Positions 20,965 through 33,809 of a DNA stretch of 64,000 nucleotides are shown here, piece after piece; position 1 is the first letter of the stretch; every line of letters begins with the position of its first letter. The stretch is from Acanthopleura granulata. Its lineage: Eukaryota > Mollusca > Polyplacophora > Chitonida > Chitonidae. The translations under genes and the position numbers were made by a program. The notes beneath the pieces were generated by a model. It was given only the letters and a program-made list of their open reading frames with translations, was not told where the DNA came from and ran no database searches. Location of the stretch: NCBI GenBank assembly GCA_016165875.1, contig JABBOT010000016.1:10726063-10790062 (forward strand). Direction: 5' to 3'.

Positions 20965-23020
20965 GTGTTATGTCAGTAGTGCTCCTACTGTGACAGATCA
21001 GAACGCTGTCATTTTGGGCCAGTCATGGCTTCCCACTGAAGTTGTTAAGCAATTTACCATTCAACGTCGACCACTTCCCCATCCCTTCTTCCCCCTTTTG
21101 AACGCACACAGGCCTACCCCACCAGCAAGACTTGCACCCATCCAGGGAGCCGGCAGAACGGCATGACTGGAAGCTGATGTTACACCAGCGGAAGTGCTAT
21201 TCTTCTATTCCATACTTGTGTATTTATTTATTTATAGCGGGCTGTGACCCATTGGTTAATGATGTTTGACAAAATATACTTTTGTCACCATGTTGGCGTC
21301 TATCAAAAACATATGAACATCAGGTTTTTCCACGACTTAATGGTCTGTTGAAATGAAATCTCATTTGATGAATGCATGGGAGGAAGAAAACGTCGGCTTC
21401 TTGCGGGATACACGACATGCTTCAGGCGACCAAGGTTGATCATGGCGAATTCGCGCATGATAGGCAACCCCTCGTTAGTTTGAAACGGAATTTGGCGTAT
21501 GTAAGCCCGTTGTACGAGTGTGCTAAATCTCAAGAAACAAGATGGGAAATCGTCCCCTTGTCCCTCAGGCCGATTGCCAGCCTGTTCAGAGTAAAAGATC
21601 TACTGTAGTATGACGCAAGGGCTTCCCGGTATGCTATTGAAGTTGTTATATAACAGGCATTGCCTTGCATTAGGCCAACAAAAATATATTAGCTCCTAGC
21701 GATGAGCGTCAATCTTGTTTTTTTTTTTTTACACAGTAATTTGTTTGCTAAAATCTCTTCCAGTCAGATCTGTAAAAAGCTGGTTTTGAAATGAGTTTCG
21801 GACCTTGCCGGATATTTATTAAGATGATCTGTTAAACGCACGTAGTTGTTTTCCTCCACAATCTAAGCTTTGGGTATGCTGACACCTGACGCGTTTGTGC
21901 GTGGAAACGAACTGATAACGTGGACACCACTTACATACTTTTGGCTTCACAGAGCTTTCACTGGATGCATGTACCATATATCATCCATACATATTCATTA
22001 TTGTTGGAAACATGTTTACCTTTGCAAAATGTAAACAATTACGATTTGTCTCTTGCCTGGCTTAATCATTTTCCGCGTAACTCATGTTACTGCAAAAAAA
22101 AAATGTATACGCACACTTACATACGACAGAAACTCCTGAACTCTATTGTCAGCTTGATTCATAGTTGCGCTAGTTACCGCTGTATTGTGGATAACGATTT
22201 ACAAGGCCTATTATGGCGAATATGCAGTCCCATTGGCCCTAGCAAATATTTCATTTTTTTCGATTTACAAAAATATGATTGCGCGAAATAACATTATACT
22301 TCACAATGTATTAGAACTTTCCAGTTAGACATCAAATACGCACAACTAATTTTGGTTCATGTAATCATACTTTTATTATGATGGGAATTCCCTCGGCAAA
22401 ACGCCCTAAAATAACGAAATCTACTTTGGACCTTACTTTTGCCTTCCGATAAAACAAAAAGTATGAATCACACCACTCCAATTTTTCACAGATTTTTTGC
22501 ATGGTAAAGGTACTTGAGATTCACGTACATTTCCTCTCTTGTTTGCACGAAAAAAAAATTACACCTCATACCTGAAGCACCGGGGGTTGATTTCCCATCT
22601 AGTTGCAAGGGGTCCTTTGCTCGAAACTTGCAGGCAACTGTGTGGTCACTTACATCTTTTCTTTGAGGAAGTCTCGAGAAAAACAACAGAACAACCCCCC
22701 CCCCCCCCAAAAAAATGTGGCCTACAGTTGTAAATCTGAAAAACGATGCTTCGCGAATTATATAAATCAGCACATTGGGCCAATTAAGGAAAGTCATTTC
22801 TGGCTTTATTTAGAATTTGAACTATTATTTTAGGATTTCTGAAGGCGAAATCAGAAACTTAAATTTTGATTTCCCCATCAATGTTATATTTGGCCCAAAA
22901 TGAGTCCCCTAGTACCAAGAAATAGGCAGAGTCAAATTTTGATTCAAGTCAAAAATGATCCTCGTGCATGGTGTCGGTACCTTAATTGTCTCCGGCATAA
23001 TGCTGTTTTTAGTGTATAAG
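20965..23020. other. intergenic, no gene recognised; homopolymer tracts
   Basis: It holds a T run at 21719-21730 and a C run followed by A at 22696-22715. Open frames (for example 21372-21608 and 21920-22291) resemble no family. Confidence 0.35.
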
Positions 23021-23024
23021 TAGC

Positions 23025-23222
23025 TATATTTATTTATTTCATTGGTGTTTTATGTCTCACTCTAGAATGTCTCGGGAGGAAACCGTGCAGAGTCCAGGGG
23101 AAACACACGACCATTCACAGGTTACTGGCAGACCTTAACACGTATGGCCGGGTAGGGAGCCAGCATAAGCTGGACTTGAACTCACAGCGAGCGCATTCGT
23201 GAGTGATCCCTCGGGCAAGTAC
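23025..23222 (-). repeat. SINE-A, longer copy reaching the head
   Basis: Tail ATTTATTTATTTCATTGGTG, middle GGGAGGAAACCGTGCAGAGT, and head-side CCAGCATAAGCTGGACTTGA with the B-box complement TTGAACTCACAGCGAGCGC. The A-box end is degraded. Confidence 0.85.
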
Positions 23223-23639
23223 CTACTTTTTTTCCTATTTATTATAGGTAAAGCACCTGGGATACAGTTATGCAGTATGTTTCATGATACTTACATATCA
23301 GTCATTACACGTGAAAAATATTTCCTTCTCTTCTTTTTCTCATTTTTGAACTGTTTATGATATATACCTAATAACGGTAAATAAGCAAGGGAGACGCAGA
23401 GAAATATTAGGCCTACTTGTTTGAAACTGTGCAAAGCAAATCTGGCGATTCCCTGTGGTGATCTGATATATGTATAATTTATAACGGTACATCCGTACTG
23501 AAGTCTCAACTAACGGTAAAAGTGGCCATCCCCAACACCAGGTGTAAATATACCGTTTAACAAACTTGACCCCAGCCCATCTGACCCTCACGCACACCCT
23601 CGATCCCCGAGGAGTGAAGTCACAGCACGGAGATCAGCT

Positions 23640-24045
23640 GTTGGGCTGACCGAGCGGGTGGCCTTGTTGTCTTTGACTTGACCATGTTTATCGCACGTCC
23701 ATTGACGCGGTGCAAAAACAGCTGACGTAAACCCTGTACTCCGTAACATAAGAACCAGGAGGAATCGAGAGCGTCCAGGGTTGTCGCAGATGTTTCATCT
23801 GCGACCATCCTACGTATGCGTTATTGTTTTTCTTTCCCTCTGTCTCTTTCTGAATTCATGATTAACTGAGAAGGAATATGGCTTTGCTAGGTTCAAACCA
23901 CACATGTGTGTTGATATGCTCGGAATGCCAGGTTGTATTCGTTGCAGATGGCGTTCTGGCGGTCTTGAACTTGCCAAGTTTCACATTCAACTCCATAACG
24001 CATAAAATTGCGGAAACCAGGAATCGAGACAACGCTGGAGCTTGA
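23640..24045. repeat. two related copies of an unnamed repeat segment
   Basis: About 23670-23790 and about 23965-24045 share GTCTTnGACTTGnCCATGTTT-like text and then CTCCGTAACATAAGAACCAG / CTCCATAACGCATAAAATTG leading into CCAGGAATCGAG. The same order in both copies points to one duplicated or dispersed unit. Confidence 0.4.
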
Positions 24046-24149
24046 ACCACTATACTATGTTGGGCGGCAACCACAAGAGATCTGTCTTCCGTTGTAAGCC
24101 GAGGTACTACGACAATTGGAGGATCTTTTCACATATGCAGTCGTTTTTA

Positions 24150-24214
24150 ACTTATAGGACGGTGGCCAGTCTTATGGGTGGAGGAAGCCGGAGTTCCAGG
24201 AGAAAACCATTAAC
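24150..24214 (-). repeat. SINE-A, internal fragment
   Basis: AGGACGGTGGCCAGTCTTAT, GGGTGGAGGAAGCCGG and CAGGAGAAAACC match the middle block only. Confidence 0.5.
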
Positions 24215-24677
24215 CTTTGTCAAGTAACTGATGTGTATTAGTGTAGGTAAAAGGAGGTATCGTCGGAAGACATGTAATTCCTGTAACACCACACGAAAGA
24301 ACTCCATGGACGCCCCTTTTTGTCATCACATCTTCGAGAACAATGGATGTAAGAGGAATCTAAAGAATTCCTCATGTGATCCGTAGCTGTAATTGCCATA
24401 AAACACCTCAACCATGCATTAGGCCATAACTAGATAATTAGCCAATTGCCGAAAGCCTTTCTAAAACCTTAGTTTTTCAAAATGTACGCGCATCATGAAT
24501 ACGACCAGTTTTTGTTTTCAGAACACCTGTACCAAAGATCTGTTTTACTTTTCTATGTGGTATTTATTTTTAGTCTATGTTCTGTTATTTTTTGAAAACT
24601 GAACTTAGAATATCGATGAACGGCGACGGACTGGTAGGAGATACGTTTTGCCTTACCCAAACACCTATCGTGTTTTA

Positions 24678-24958
24678 GGGGACCTCCGTGGCTCAGTCGG
24701 GTAGCGCCTTAGCGCAACGCAATTGCCCAGAAGACTCCCACCTGTGCGGTCGCTGTGAGTTCAATTCCAGTTCATGCTGGTTTCCTCTCCGGCCATATGT
24801 AGGAAGGTCTGCCAGCAACCTGCGAATGGTCGTCAGTTTCACCCGGGCTATGCCCGTTTTCCTCCCACCATAATGCTGGCCGCCGTCGTTTAAGTGAAAT
24901 ATTCTTGAGTACGGCGTAAAACACCAATCAAATAAATAAATAAATAAGCAAATAAATA
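24678..24958 (+). repeat. SINE-A, full-length reference copy (tRNA head, body, AAAT tail)
   Basis: This is the only complete plus-strand copy. The head is GGGGACCTCCGTGGCTCAGT with A box TGGCTCAGTCGGG and B box GAGTTCAATTCC (24757-24768), as in tRNA-derived pol III promoters. The body has TTTCCTCTCCGGCC, CTGCCAGCAACCTGCG, CCTCCCACCATAATGCTGGC and AGTGAAATATTCTTGAGTAC. The 3' end is GGCGTAAAACACCAATCAAA with an (AAAT)n tail. Flanks TATCGTGTTTTA (24666-24677) and TATCGCTTTTA (24957-24967) form an imperfect target-site duplication. It is non-coding and depends on a LINE for mobility (family knowledge). Confidence 0.93.
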
Positions 24959-25673
24959 TCGCTTTTAGGATTAGGCTACATGTAGGATATATATTTCACT
25001 ACGCTGTGATTCCAAGAAGAATGACGATTCGATTGATGGGTGATTATCTTGGAGGCATGCCCTGACTCTTTGATTTGCTAAAACGCGTGAGGCACCAGCA
25101 ATTTCCAACACAATAGCATCACAGAATCCCTTGAAATCGTAGTTAGGAGACCATTAAGGGATTGGTCTAGAATTCGTGGAGCTGTTCGTCACAATATAGC
25201 TTCTAGGCTTAATTTGAGACGCTGTAACCATTGTGAAGTCTGATTTCAAACATCGTTTAACAACGATTCTAGAAACTGACATAAGATATATATGTTGGTT
25301 CCAGGTTTTGAAGTACTTTACGTTACAGGATCACAACAAAGGAAGTCAGTCCGTAAACGGTGAAAGGGACACAGCCTTGAAAAGGCTTTCAGACACCCAT
25401 CTTTCATCGGCGTCTGTCAACGCCGTGTCACTTCTTTCACAGCCATTGTTACTTCCTACTTTAGATTCTCAACATGTGAGCGTGTCCTTTAGTGATCCCT
25501 GGTACATAAAAACTCAATATCGCGTCATTTTCTTCAGTTACTTCCGTGTCCTTAACTGGATGTGTAAGAATTGAATGTAAATTCAGACAATAACGAATTA
25601 AACCGGAGATAAAGCAAACATGTATAGCTGTATGTCCGTTCAATGTTCGAATTGTATGCAAAATATACATGCA

Positions 25674-25900
25674 ATTTATTTATTTATTTATTTACTTATT
25701 TGGCGTGCTAGAGCAGCACAGCGACCCAAGAGCCTCCCGCCAATGTGGTCACTGTGAGTTCAAGCCCAGCTAATGCTGCAAGATGCGGATGGTCGTATGA
25801 CTGCCGCGGCCTCTGACCAGTTTCCATCCAATATATTGGTGGCCACCGTCGCATAGTTGAAATATTCTTAAGTAGGGCGTATAACGTAAATGCCTAAATA
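25674..25900 (+). repeat. SINE-A, nearly full-length, diverged, preceded by an opposite-strand tail
   Basis: A (TTTA)n tract at 25674-25700 (tail of a minus copy) runs into GGCGTGCTAGAGCAGCACAG. The copy then has the B box GTGAGTTCAAGCCCAG and ends with GAAATATTCTTAAGTAGGGC. The first head bases and a clean tail are missing. Another degraded tail-like piece (TTTATTTGATCGGTG) follows at about 25901. Confidence 0.75.
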
Positions 25901-27715
25901 TTTATTTGATCGGTGTAGAATACATCATTTATATCACCCATTGGGTGTAGGAAGCACAGTTCGAAGAAAACCACTATTCCTCGCCACCTATAGCTGACAA
26001 ACCTCTTGAAAACAGAGCCGCATCCCTGCTGACCACAGTCGAATTCGAACCTACTACATTTTGATCCAAAAATTTTCCTGTTAAGTTTTTTAACAATTAC
26101 GATTTTGTGAGGTTGCTTATAAGGATAATTACCAGTCTTGACCATGGTGCATTGAAACTTTGCCATATTTTCTATGGCCCTGATAGGGAGAGAGTCTATT
26201 TGCAAATAATGGCATCCTCAATCACAAATTTGACGCGTCGCCCTGAACTGGAAGCTAATAATGCAAAAGGTCACGAATAACTTCAAATGCCTTTACAAAC
26301 TTCTCTGACCTCTTAACGTACCCATTAAGGCGTATACTGTTGTAACTCTCTACCGAGCAACAGAAATAGGTGAGCTTCGAAGAGAAATTTCCACACTGAG
26401 AGAGGTTTGGCACCTCTCACATATTTTGGACAATCACGCTGTGCAACAATCAAATAACTAATATTATATTATCTGCTAGGGAAATGCGATAGTATCTTCC
26501 GTGACGTAGTGATAGGGTGTGCATGTCAAGTCAAAACTAGTTCATCACGGTATAAAAACTAAATTGATTAACTCAAATGGTTTCAATTCATTCCACGATT
26601 ATGACATTGTAAAAAAATGTTAATTTCAAGATATCAAGCATCTAATTCAACGCACATTTATGCACGTATATGAAAAACATATAAATTGATCAGTGTACAG
26701 ATTAATAATAAATTTATCATGAAGTAACGAACTCAGTCCCCTACTGGTTACTTATCGCCCCCGCCTAATCACCATCTTAAATACCAGGCCATATAGTTCC
26801 TAGAAATTGAATTACATGTAGGATGGGTGAATGACACTTTACCGAAAGTCTTGAATGTTTCTCAGAAAACCTTTTCCTGGAAGGGTGGTCAAGGTTTTAG
26901 ACAAGTAAGGCAACCAATTCCCTGATGCTCGCCTCTCTGTTACCAGGAGTATATTCATAAAAACTGACGAATGGAATACATTATGAGCTTACAGACCTAA
27001 TGGTTTTGTTCTTGGAAACCGTCTGGTCATCATTTATATCGCAAATCAAGAAAAGAGAACTCCCGCCACCTGCCTTGGAACGGCTGTCGTCATGTCATAT
27101 ATGTACATGACGTCGTGTATAGACGGGTTCCCCTCCGATCTAAATATATAGGTAATATATATATATCTATATATAAAGATAATGCCTACAATATCTAGAA
27201 TGAAAGGTACACAGCTATGTGAAGAAGTGAAATATTACAATATTACAAAATGTCTTCAGCGGCCTGGAGGTGTCCCCCAAAGCTACGAGTTGATGGAAAG
27301 CCAAAGCTGATTTCCGTGATTTTTCCCTACCCAGCACAACCACTCATCCACCCACCCTCACCCGCAACTCCCCAGCCCTTCAAAAAAACAAACAAAAACG
27401 CCAAAGAAGAAAAAATGACTTGACTATGCGTTAAAAAATTGCGAAATTTAATTATTTCCTGTTATGTTACGCGCCGAGTTGCCGGAGTGCTGTGCGTACA
27501 TCATAGATCATATCGTTCGAAGCTGTTTATTGATTTGTTATTCACTGCATAGTGAGAGCTGGGAAATTTACAAATTCCGGAGGAAATACCAGCACCTCGT
27601 GCAGCAGAGATTGACAGACGAGCTCGTTAATCACTCGGCCACGACCGTCTCTACTGGATGATTGATTATATGTGGTCTACAATGTGCATCACCGACTGGC
27701 TTTATGTATACTGTA
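25901..27715. other. intergenic, no gene recognised
   Basis: It contains faint SINE-like text up to about 26060 and a TA-rich tract at 27148-27180. The remaining sequence is unremarkable AT-rich DNA. Confidence 0.35.
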
Positions 27716-27719
27716 TATG

Positions 27720-27800
27720 CGGGGTGAAAAGAATAGGACCTGAGGCCGCCAAGTAAGCTTGGCGTAAAAGGCGACTAACCTAACGAACTCTGTGGTCGTG
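27720..27800. repeat. fragment of another dispersed repeat
   Basis: GTAAGCTTGGCGTAAAAGGC followed by GACTAAC resembles the terminal GTCGTAAGAGGCGACTAAC block of repeats abundant in gastropods and bivalves. Only one copy is in the window, so the call rests on remembered likeness. Confidence 0.35.
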
Positions 27801-27907
27801 TCTACCTAGTTAACTGAATGGGTTCACATGGTTAAAACATAATTTTGCTCACGACAGGAGCTATATGCCCCCAAATGTGATGTCTCTTACACGTCAATCG
27901 AGAGCAT

Positions 27908-28513
27908 GATCACAGGAATGATCCAGCATTCAAGTTTTGGTCACACGAATGACCCAACCAAGCTTGGTCACACGAATGATTCACCCAAGTTTTGGTCACA
28001 CGAATGATCCAGTCAAATTTTGGTCACTCGAATGATCCAGTCAAATTTTGGTCACACGAATGATTCAGCCAAGTCTTGGTCACATGAATGATCCAGCCAA
28101 GTTTGGTGACACGAATGATCCAGCCAAAATTGGTCACACGAATGATCCAGTCAAAATTGGTCACACGAATGATCCAGTCAAGTTTTGGTCACACGAATGA
28201 TCCAGCCAAGTTTTGGTCACATGAATGATTCAGCCAAGTCTTGGTCACATGAATGATCCAGCCAAGTTTTGTTCACACGAATGATTCAGTCAAGTCTTAG
28301 TCACATGAATGATCCAGTCAAGTTTTGGTCACACGGATGATTCATCCAAGTCTTGGTGACATGAATGATCCAGCCAAGTTTGGTCACACGAATGATCCAG
28401 TCAAATTTTGGTCCCAAGAATGATCCAGTCAAGTTTTGGACGCACGAATGATCCAGCCAAGTTTTGGTCACATGAATGATTCAGCCAAGTCTTGGTCACA
28501 CGAATGATCCAAA
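27908..28513. repeat. 28-bp minisatellite, 22 units
   Basis: The unit is ACGAATGATCCAGCC followed by AAGTTTTGGTCAC. I count 22 units by the GAATGA word. Two variants exist: GATTCA...AAGTCTTGG and GATCCA...AAGTTTTGG. The GATTCA/GTCTTGG unit is repeatedly followed by a CATGAATGATCC unit, which points to growth by dimers. Confidence 0.95.
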
Positions 28514-28639
28514 ATTCTTACATTTCCTAATTTCTTATATATTTGACAATAATTTACAATAAGTAATCGATTATCCTTGTATGGCCATTTGCTACGATCT
28601 TCCAGCGATACGAGGTCCATGTCTGTATTTCATCATCAT

Positions 28640-28893
28640 TTATTTATTTCATTGGTGTTTTACGCCGTACTGAAGAATATTTCACTCATGCGACGAGGGT
28701 TAGCATTATACTGGGTAGACACCGGAAAGAGCCCAGAGGAAACCCACGACCATTCGCATCTTGCTGACAGACGTTCGTCTTACGACCGAAGAGAAGGACA
28801 GAAATTAAAGAGCTGAGCTTGAACTCACAATGACCGCCTTGGTGAGAGGCACCTGGATCATTACACTGCACTAGCGCGCTATCCTCCTCGGCT
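28640..28893 (-). repeat. SINE-A, nearly full-length copy
   Basis: From the tail TTTATTTATTTCATTGGTG through ACGCCGTACTGAAGAATATT, GAAACCCACGACCATTCGCA and GAACTCACAATGACCGCC to the A-box complement near CTAGCGCGCTATCC. It directly abuts a SINE-B half copy. Confidence 0.9.
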
Positions 28894-28896
28894 ATG

Positions 28897-29060
28897 TCTA
28901 CGTCTCATGTTGAAAAGTTTTTCAGTAACTTCCCAAAGGTAGGTGGTCTAGCTAGGGCTTTCCGGTTGTCTCTACCCGTAAATCTGGCCAGAATCATGTA
29001 AGGGAAAAGGCTGTTGAGTTTAGCGTTAAATAACAATAAAATAAATATAACTAAACCAAA
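28897..29060 (+). repeat. SINE-B, 3' half
   Basis: GTTTTTCAGTAACTTCCCAA, AGGTAGGTGGTCTAG, a TTCCGGTTGTCTCTACCC block, then TTTAGCGTTAAATAACAAT and an ATAAAATAAA tail. It aligns with the 3' half of the copy at 16858-17240. Confidence 0.65.
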
Positions 29061-29069
29061 TCAATCTAC

Positions 29070-31375
29070 AGGGCGAAAGTTTACAGACTCAAAAACAATG
29101 AGATATGAAAGACAGTGAAACCAGAGCAACGACGACAGTGTGATAGCTGGCAAATGGTCACACGTCACCGGTGAAATCCGGCATCTTACTTTACCTCACT
29201 TAGGTTTTTATTCTAACTGTTCATGTAAGTGTTTAAGAAGTAACAACTTACACCCCACACAGCACCATGGTTAAGCAGACTTAGGTGAGAAAAAAGTCAC
29301 TCAAACACTTTAATCTGCCTTGGGCCATGTTTTTTTCATTTCGTAATGTTCAGAGCCTACATCTTTGCATGTTTGTTTACCGATTCATACGCCAGCGTAA
29401 ATCTGAGTGTGTCAGCTTTCGAACGGACGTTGAGGTTGAGGCTAGGATAGTTTTTTTTTTTTTTTCATTTTTGTCCAATTGTGTAAATCTATGGATTTTG
29501 TCCTAGGTATTAAAGTCATGTAACTTGTTATATATATCACGCTGTATGCGGCTGTGTAGTGCCTTCACATATGCACCTAGGCACTACCCTTTTAATTCCA
29601 TGGATATCTGGTGTGGCATTTTAGTCAAAGTATACGTAATTAACCTGTTCCTTGTTTTTCTTACATGGTTAGTTTACCGAACAACATATTCATATCTTTA
29701 CTTTAACCCCCCCCCCAAAAAAAAATAACTGGCAGAGAAATGTTATATTTTGCTTTAGTGGTACTAATATCCGTCTCAAAAAGTGTAATTCATAGTGTCT
29801 TGCAAACAACGATTGCTAAAATAACTCTACACCAAAAACATTAAATGTAAAGGTAAAATTAAGTTATCCTACAAATTTAGGAAACATATTTCAAAATATA
29901 CGCTGATGTTAGGTCAAGATTAATCCTCTGCAAACCCACCTTCAAACTCCTCACAGTGGTAGTGCCGCCCATGTGATCGCCAAGCGAATACTACCAACCC
30001 TTACTACCCGTGCGGCGTTAATCGGAGAAGCCTATATGTAGGCCTGATAGAAATTCATGGATACCTCGCTTCATTTACAATGCCACTCAACACGTGAAAC
30101 TGAAGATCAGCGCTAAATTAAGCCCATTTGGGCTAATTTTATTCCCACTCGTACTCTATGAAAATGGAATATGAGTCTGAAAATTACACCCACTCTCTTA
30201 TATCCGTTTAACGCCATTCGACTATATTTTGACAAGAACCCCCCCCCCCACGTCTGTTTTCTTTTTTTTTTTTTTTTTCGGAAATGACACAAATGCTGAG
30301 CTTCCAGAATACATTTTAGTGTGACAGTCTTCCCATTCTGACGGATTTATGCAGAAAATAACACTTAGAATTTTAAAACTCACCAAGTCACAAGGAGTTA
30401 CAATGCGTTCATAACGACCGTTGCAGCGTCAGCAAGCTGGCGCAGGGGGGAGGTAGTGGGTGTGAGAGGGCCTTGAGAGGTGGTCCCCCTCACGCGGCTG
30501 TCCGTAAGGAATATCTTAGCAAACATATTAAAAGTCCGCATGGTTTTCTTTTTTCCCTTTATTTACACTGCTACTGCAACTCCAACAGCTGGAAGCCACA
30601 TTAAGAAATGTCCACATCTTTAAACTTTTTTTTCACTCTGATAGAATAAAGGTATTTAAATAAAATTCTGCCTCAGGCTGTTAAACGGCATCCCCACTAC
30701 AGCGCCTCGTCAGCCTGACCTGAGACTGACCTATTTCGACAGCCAGTCTGAGCACAAGTTACTCTGAGGTGAAGACACCTAAATGAATATTTAATAGCTT
30801 CTGCTACACACGTAAACACGCTGATGTCAGCTGTGTGGCTCAAGCGTAGGTCTGTGGTCCACCTCCGCTGCACAGGCTACACAAACAAGACAATAATTTC
30901 ACCAGAAAACAACACTTCTTCTGTATGAAACGTATATATTTTTCTAGCGGCCCGGGAATACCCGATGACGTCACTACATACGTAAGAGAATTGCCTGGAT
31001 ACTGACCTACCGCTCATAGTTGATTAAAATTTCTTTCTATATACCGATTCCCAACTTGGCGCATCCCAGATGCAAACTAGTTTCTTCAGGAAGAACATCT
31101 TAGGTATTTTAATCCTGCAAAGGCTGACAAAGTCGCGTCAGGTAGGGTTCCTGCACAGGTGATCCCACATACGAAGCTGCGGCTGCGGTAGGTGAATCGA
31201 GAGAGCATTTATTCCAAAATGGCGTCTGCGTGGGAGGAAGGGCGAAATTTGAACAACTGAAAAGCACACGCGAAATAGCTGTCATTTGTGTAGAAATGCT
31301 CCAAGCACCTGCTGGCATCGAAATAAGTGCTTCTTGCTAAAACAACGTGCAGCGGTCGGGTAGTTTCAGTCTTGA
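29070..31375. other. intergenic upstream of the putative 31.4-kb first exon
   Basis: It contains T runs (29450-29465, 30261-30278), C/A tracts (29706-29725) and a C run (30240). No exon or known repeat was recognised. The last 400 bp become richer in CG toward the putative promoter. Confidence 0.35.
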
Positions 31376-31564
31376 TTCGCTCTGAAATCGGCAATTGTCA
31401 GTGAGTGGTGCGCAGCAAGTGCGCGACAGAAAAGTTCCCCGAACTCTTGCGAAGCTGACTACAACTCCACGCGACTTCCCTCTCTTTAAGTTTTCTACTG
31501 ACTTTGACAGTACAGGAATAGTGGTGCATCTCGGTTGAAACTTGCGGAAAAGAAAAAAGAAAAG
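31376..31564 (+). other. candidate non-coding first exon and promoter of a plus-strand gene
   Basis: The sequence has many CG dinucleotides (GTGCGCAGCAAGTGCGCGAC). It ends in a purine-rich run, GAAAAAAGAAAAG, followed directly by GTAAGT at 31565-31570, the optimal metazoan 5' splice site. No ATG-started frame crosses the donor, so the exon would be 5' UTR. No coding exon can be pinned to it within the window. The start of transcription is not determinable, and the left boundary is only where the CG-rich part begins. The change in strand composition downstream supports transcription to the right. Confidence 0.4.
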
Positions 31565-33809
31565 GTAAGTGTTTTGAGCGTGTTTAGTGTGTTGGAAAAT
31601 TTATCCCGTGTTAGTTTAGTTGGGCAAGTGCGCAGAAAATCGGCAGAAACTCATGCGCACAGGCGCTCGCCGAAGTTACATCTCTTATCAGCACATGGCA
31701 TTGATTTAATTAAGCATTTTCATCAGCGTCTACACGGTGGCTCCTTTCCCAGGCTTTATCGGCTGGGATTAACAGCCATTTTTATATCTGATTTTTGTTT
31801 GCAACATCTGTCAAATGAGTTTTGACTAGCTACTTAAGACACGCGACAAGAAGAAAAATCACAAATATTTTCGAAATGTATTTGATAAGGAAGTATAAAG
31901 TTTTATTTTATTCTAGATAATCTTATAAATTTCCTCTGAATGATGTGGTAAAGATTATGTAATATTTTCTGTGTGGCTAATGATTCTCCCATTTTCTGCT
32001 GTGAGTTTTCATCAAAAGTGAATGAAATTGAAAGTTGGCACTAAGATACATGTGCATGCGTGTGAATCTATGAACACACTTGCACATTGATTACTTCATG
32101 CATATGCCAATGGCTAAGTATTGATTTGATCTAATTAAGTAGGTACTCATGTTTGCCTGTAAGCTAAATTACATATGCTGTCTTGACTTGTGGCTGCCAC
32201 AGGTATATTGTCTGGAATGGAATCATGTGTACTGGCTCTGTCTTAAGTATCTACAGACAGTACGTAGAAGTAGGTTTAATGGCACTGGATAAAGGGTTAC
32301 TCTTATGATACATAAAGTTTTTCTAACTGTAGTTTTGATGCTGATTGCACAATGTATGTCTTCTTACCTCTCCGGTCATGTTTTAAGCACAGAAAATATA
32401 ATAAAGATGCATGAAAAAATTCTTGTTTTAGCTATGAACGTATTGGTGGATCCGTTTGTAAATGACATGTTTGAATCTGCCATATGTTTACCTGTGTGTT
32501 CTCTCCCCATTGTTAGCTGTAAATATTTTTATAAGTAGATGTAGAAATTCTCAACAAATGGTCTTATCAGTGATTCTGACTTACCTGTGAGAACCAAAGT
32601 CATGGAAACGTACATCACAAATGTGGATGACCAAGCTGAATATATATTCATCAAAAATTGTAACATATTTAACTGTTTAGGAACTGAAAAATTAGGGATT
32701 GAATTATATATTTCTTTTCTTCATAAAAATAATTTTTTCACAGATATATTAAAGTTAACTATACTGATAATATTAGTAATTAAATGTTTAATTGCTTCTT
32801 ATTGAAATATCAAATATTAATGATCGAAACAGGTGGGTGACAGGCCAGATTTGGCTCTCCTTTTTTTCTTAGTTTTGGAGCTTTAATCTTTTCTGTAATA
32901 AAGCTGTTTAAGTTTAGGTGTGTTTGGATTTAATTGTCTTATTATATGATACCTTGGCATGGCACATTTCATGTCTTCATTCGGTTGCTTGATTCAATAT
33001 TTGGTTGAAAATATATACTACTGGGATCAATCTCTGTTACTTACCACTAAAATGTCCATGCTTATAAATCTGTTTAGGCATTGATTGCCAGTGGCTGTGA
33101 AGATGTTGCATCTCTTTTTGTTCGCCATTAATCGCAACTTTGATTTTTTTCTTAAATGTAGTGTAACATACATGTTGTTCTGGTATATGTATAAAGATCT
33201 CAGTGCTGTTATTCATATTATAGGTACCACTTAAGGTAATGTGGTAATATGCACTAATTATATGGAATTCCCAATACATGTATACAAAGTAGTATGTTGT
33301 TGTCTAATGTTAATGTACATATATGTACAAGTGATGCAATTTAGGAAGTTGTCATATATAACTGAGAAATTCTACATAGCATTTTGACTGTGTCGCGAAA
33401 AGCAGCTTGCCAGAGCCTGACTCTGGTTTGTATGGCGTGCTGCACACCCGAAGTTCATACTGAAGTGCCTGATTTATCTAATATGCCAGCTACAGCCAAA
33501 TTTTGGACACACCTACCCTGACATGTTAATCTGACCTAGTTTTCCCAGCATACAGATCTGATGCACAGAGAAAAGCTACTGTTTTGCAGGCCATAATAAT
33601 CAATACCACAACAGCCATTATACATGTACATGTAGGGTAGTGTTAAGTATGTGTAATGCTGTGCATCGCAAATGAACAGTGGTAGTGCACTGTTCATGTG
33701 CCTGTCTAAATGCTGTTCATTGTAAACTGTCCAGGATCTTTACAATAGCCAGGAGGATTTCATGTGCAAATACAATGTGGAAAATGCGTATTAAATGTGA
33801 TCAGTGCTA

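Noticed and set aside
24678..24768. A tRNA gene
   Set aside because: A and B boxes are present, but it does not fold as a full tRNA and it continues into the SINE-A body seen in many copies.
27908..28513. CRISPR-like array of 28-bp repeats
   Set aside because: Units follow each other without spacers and the context is eukaryotic, so it is a minisatellite.
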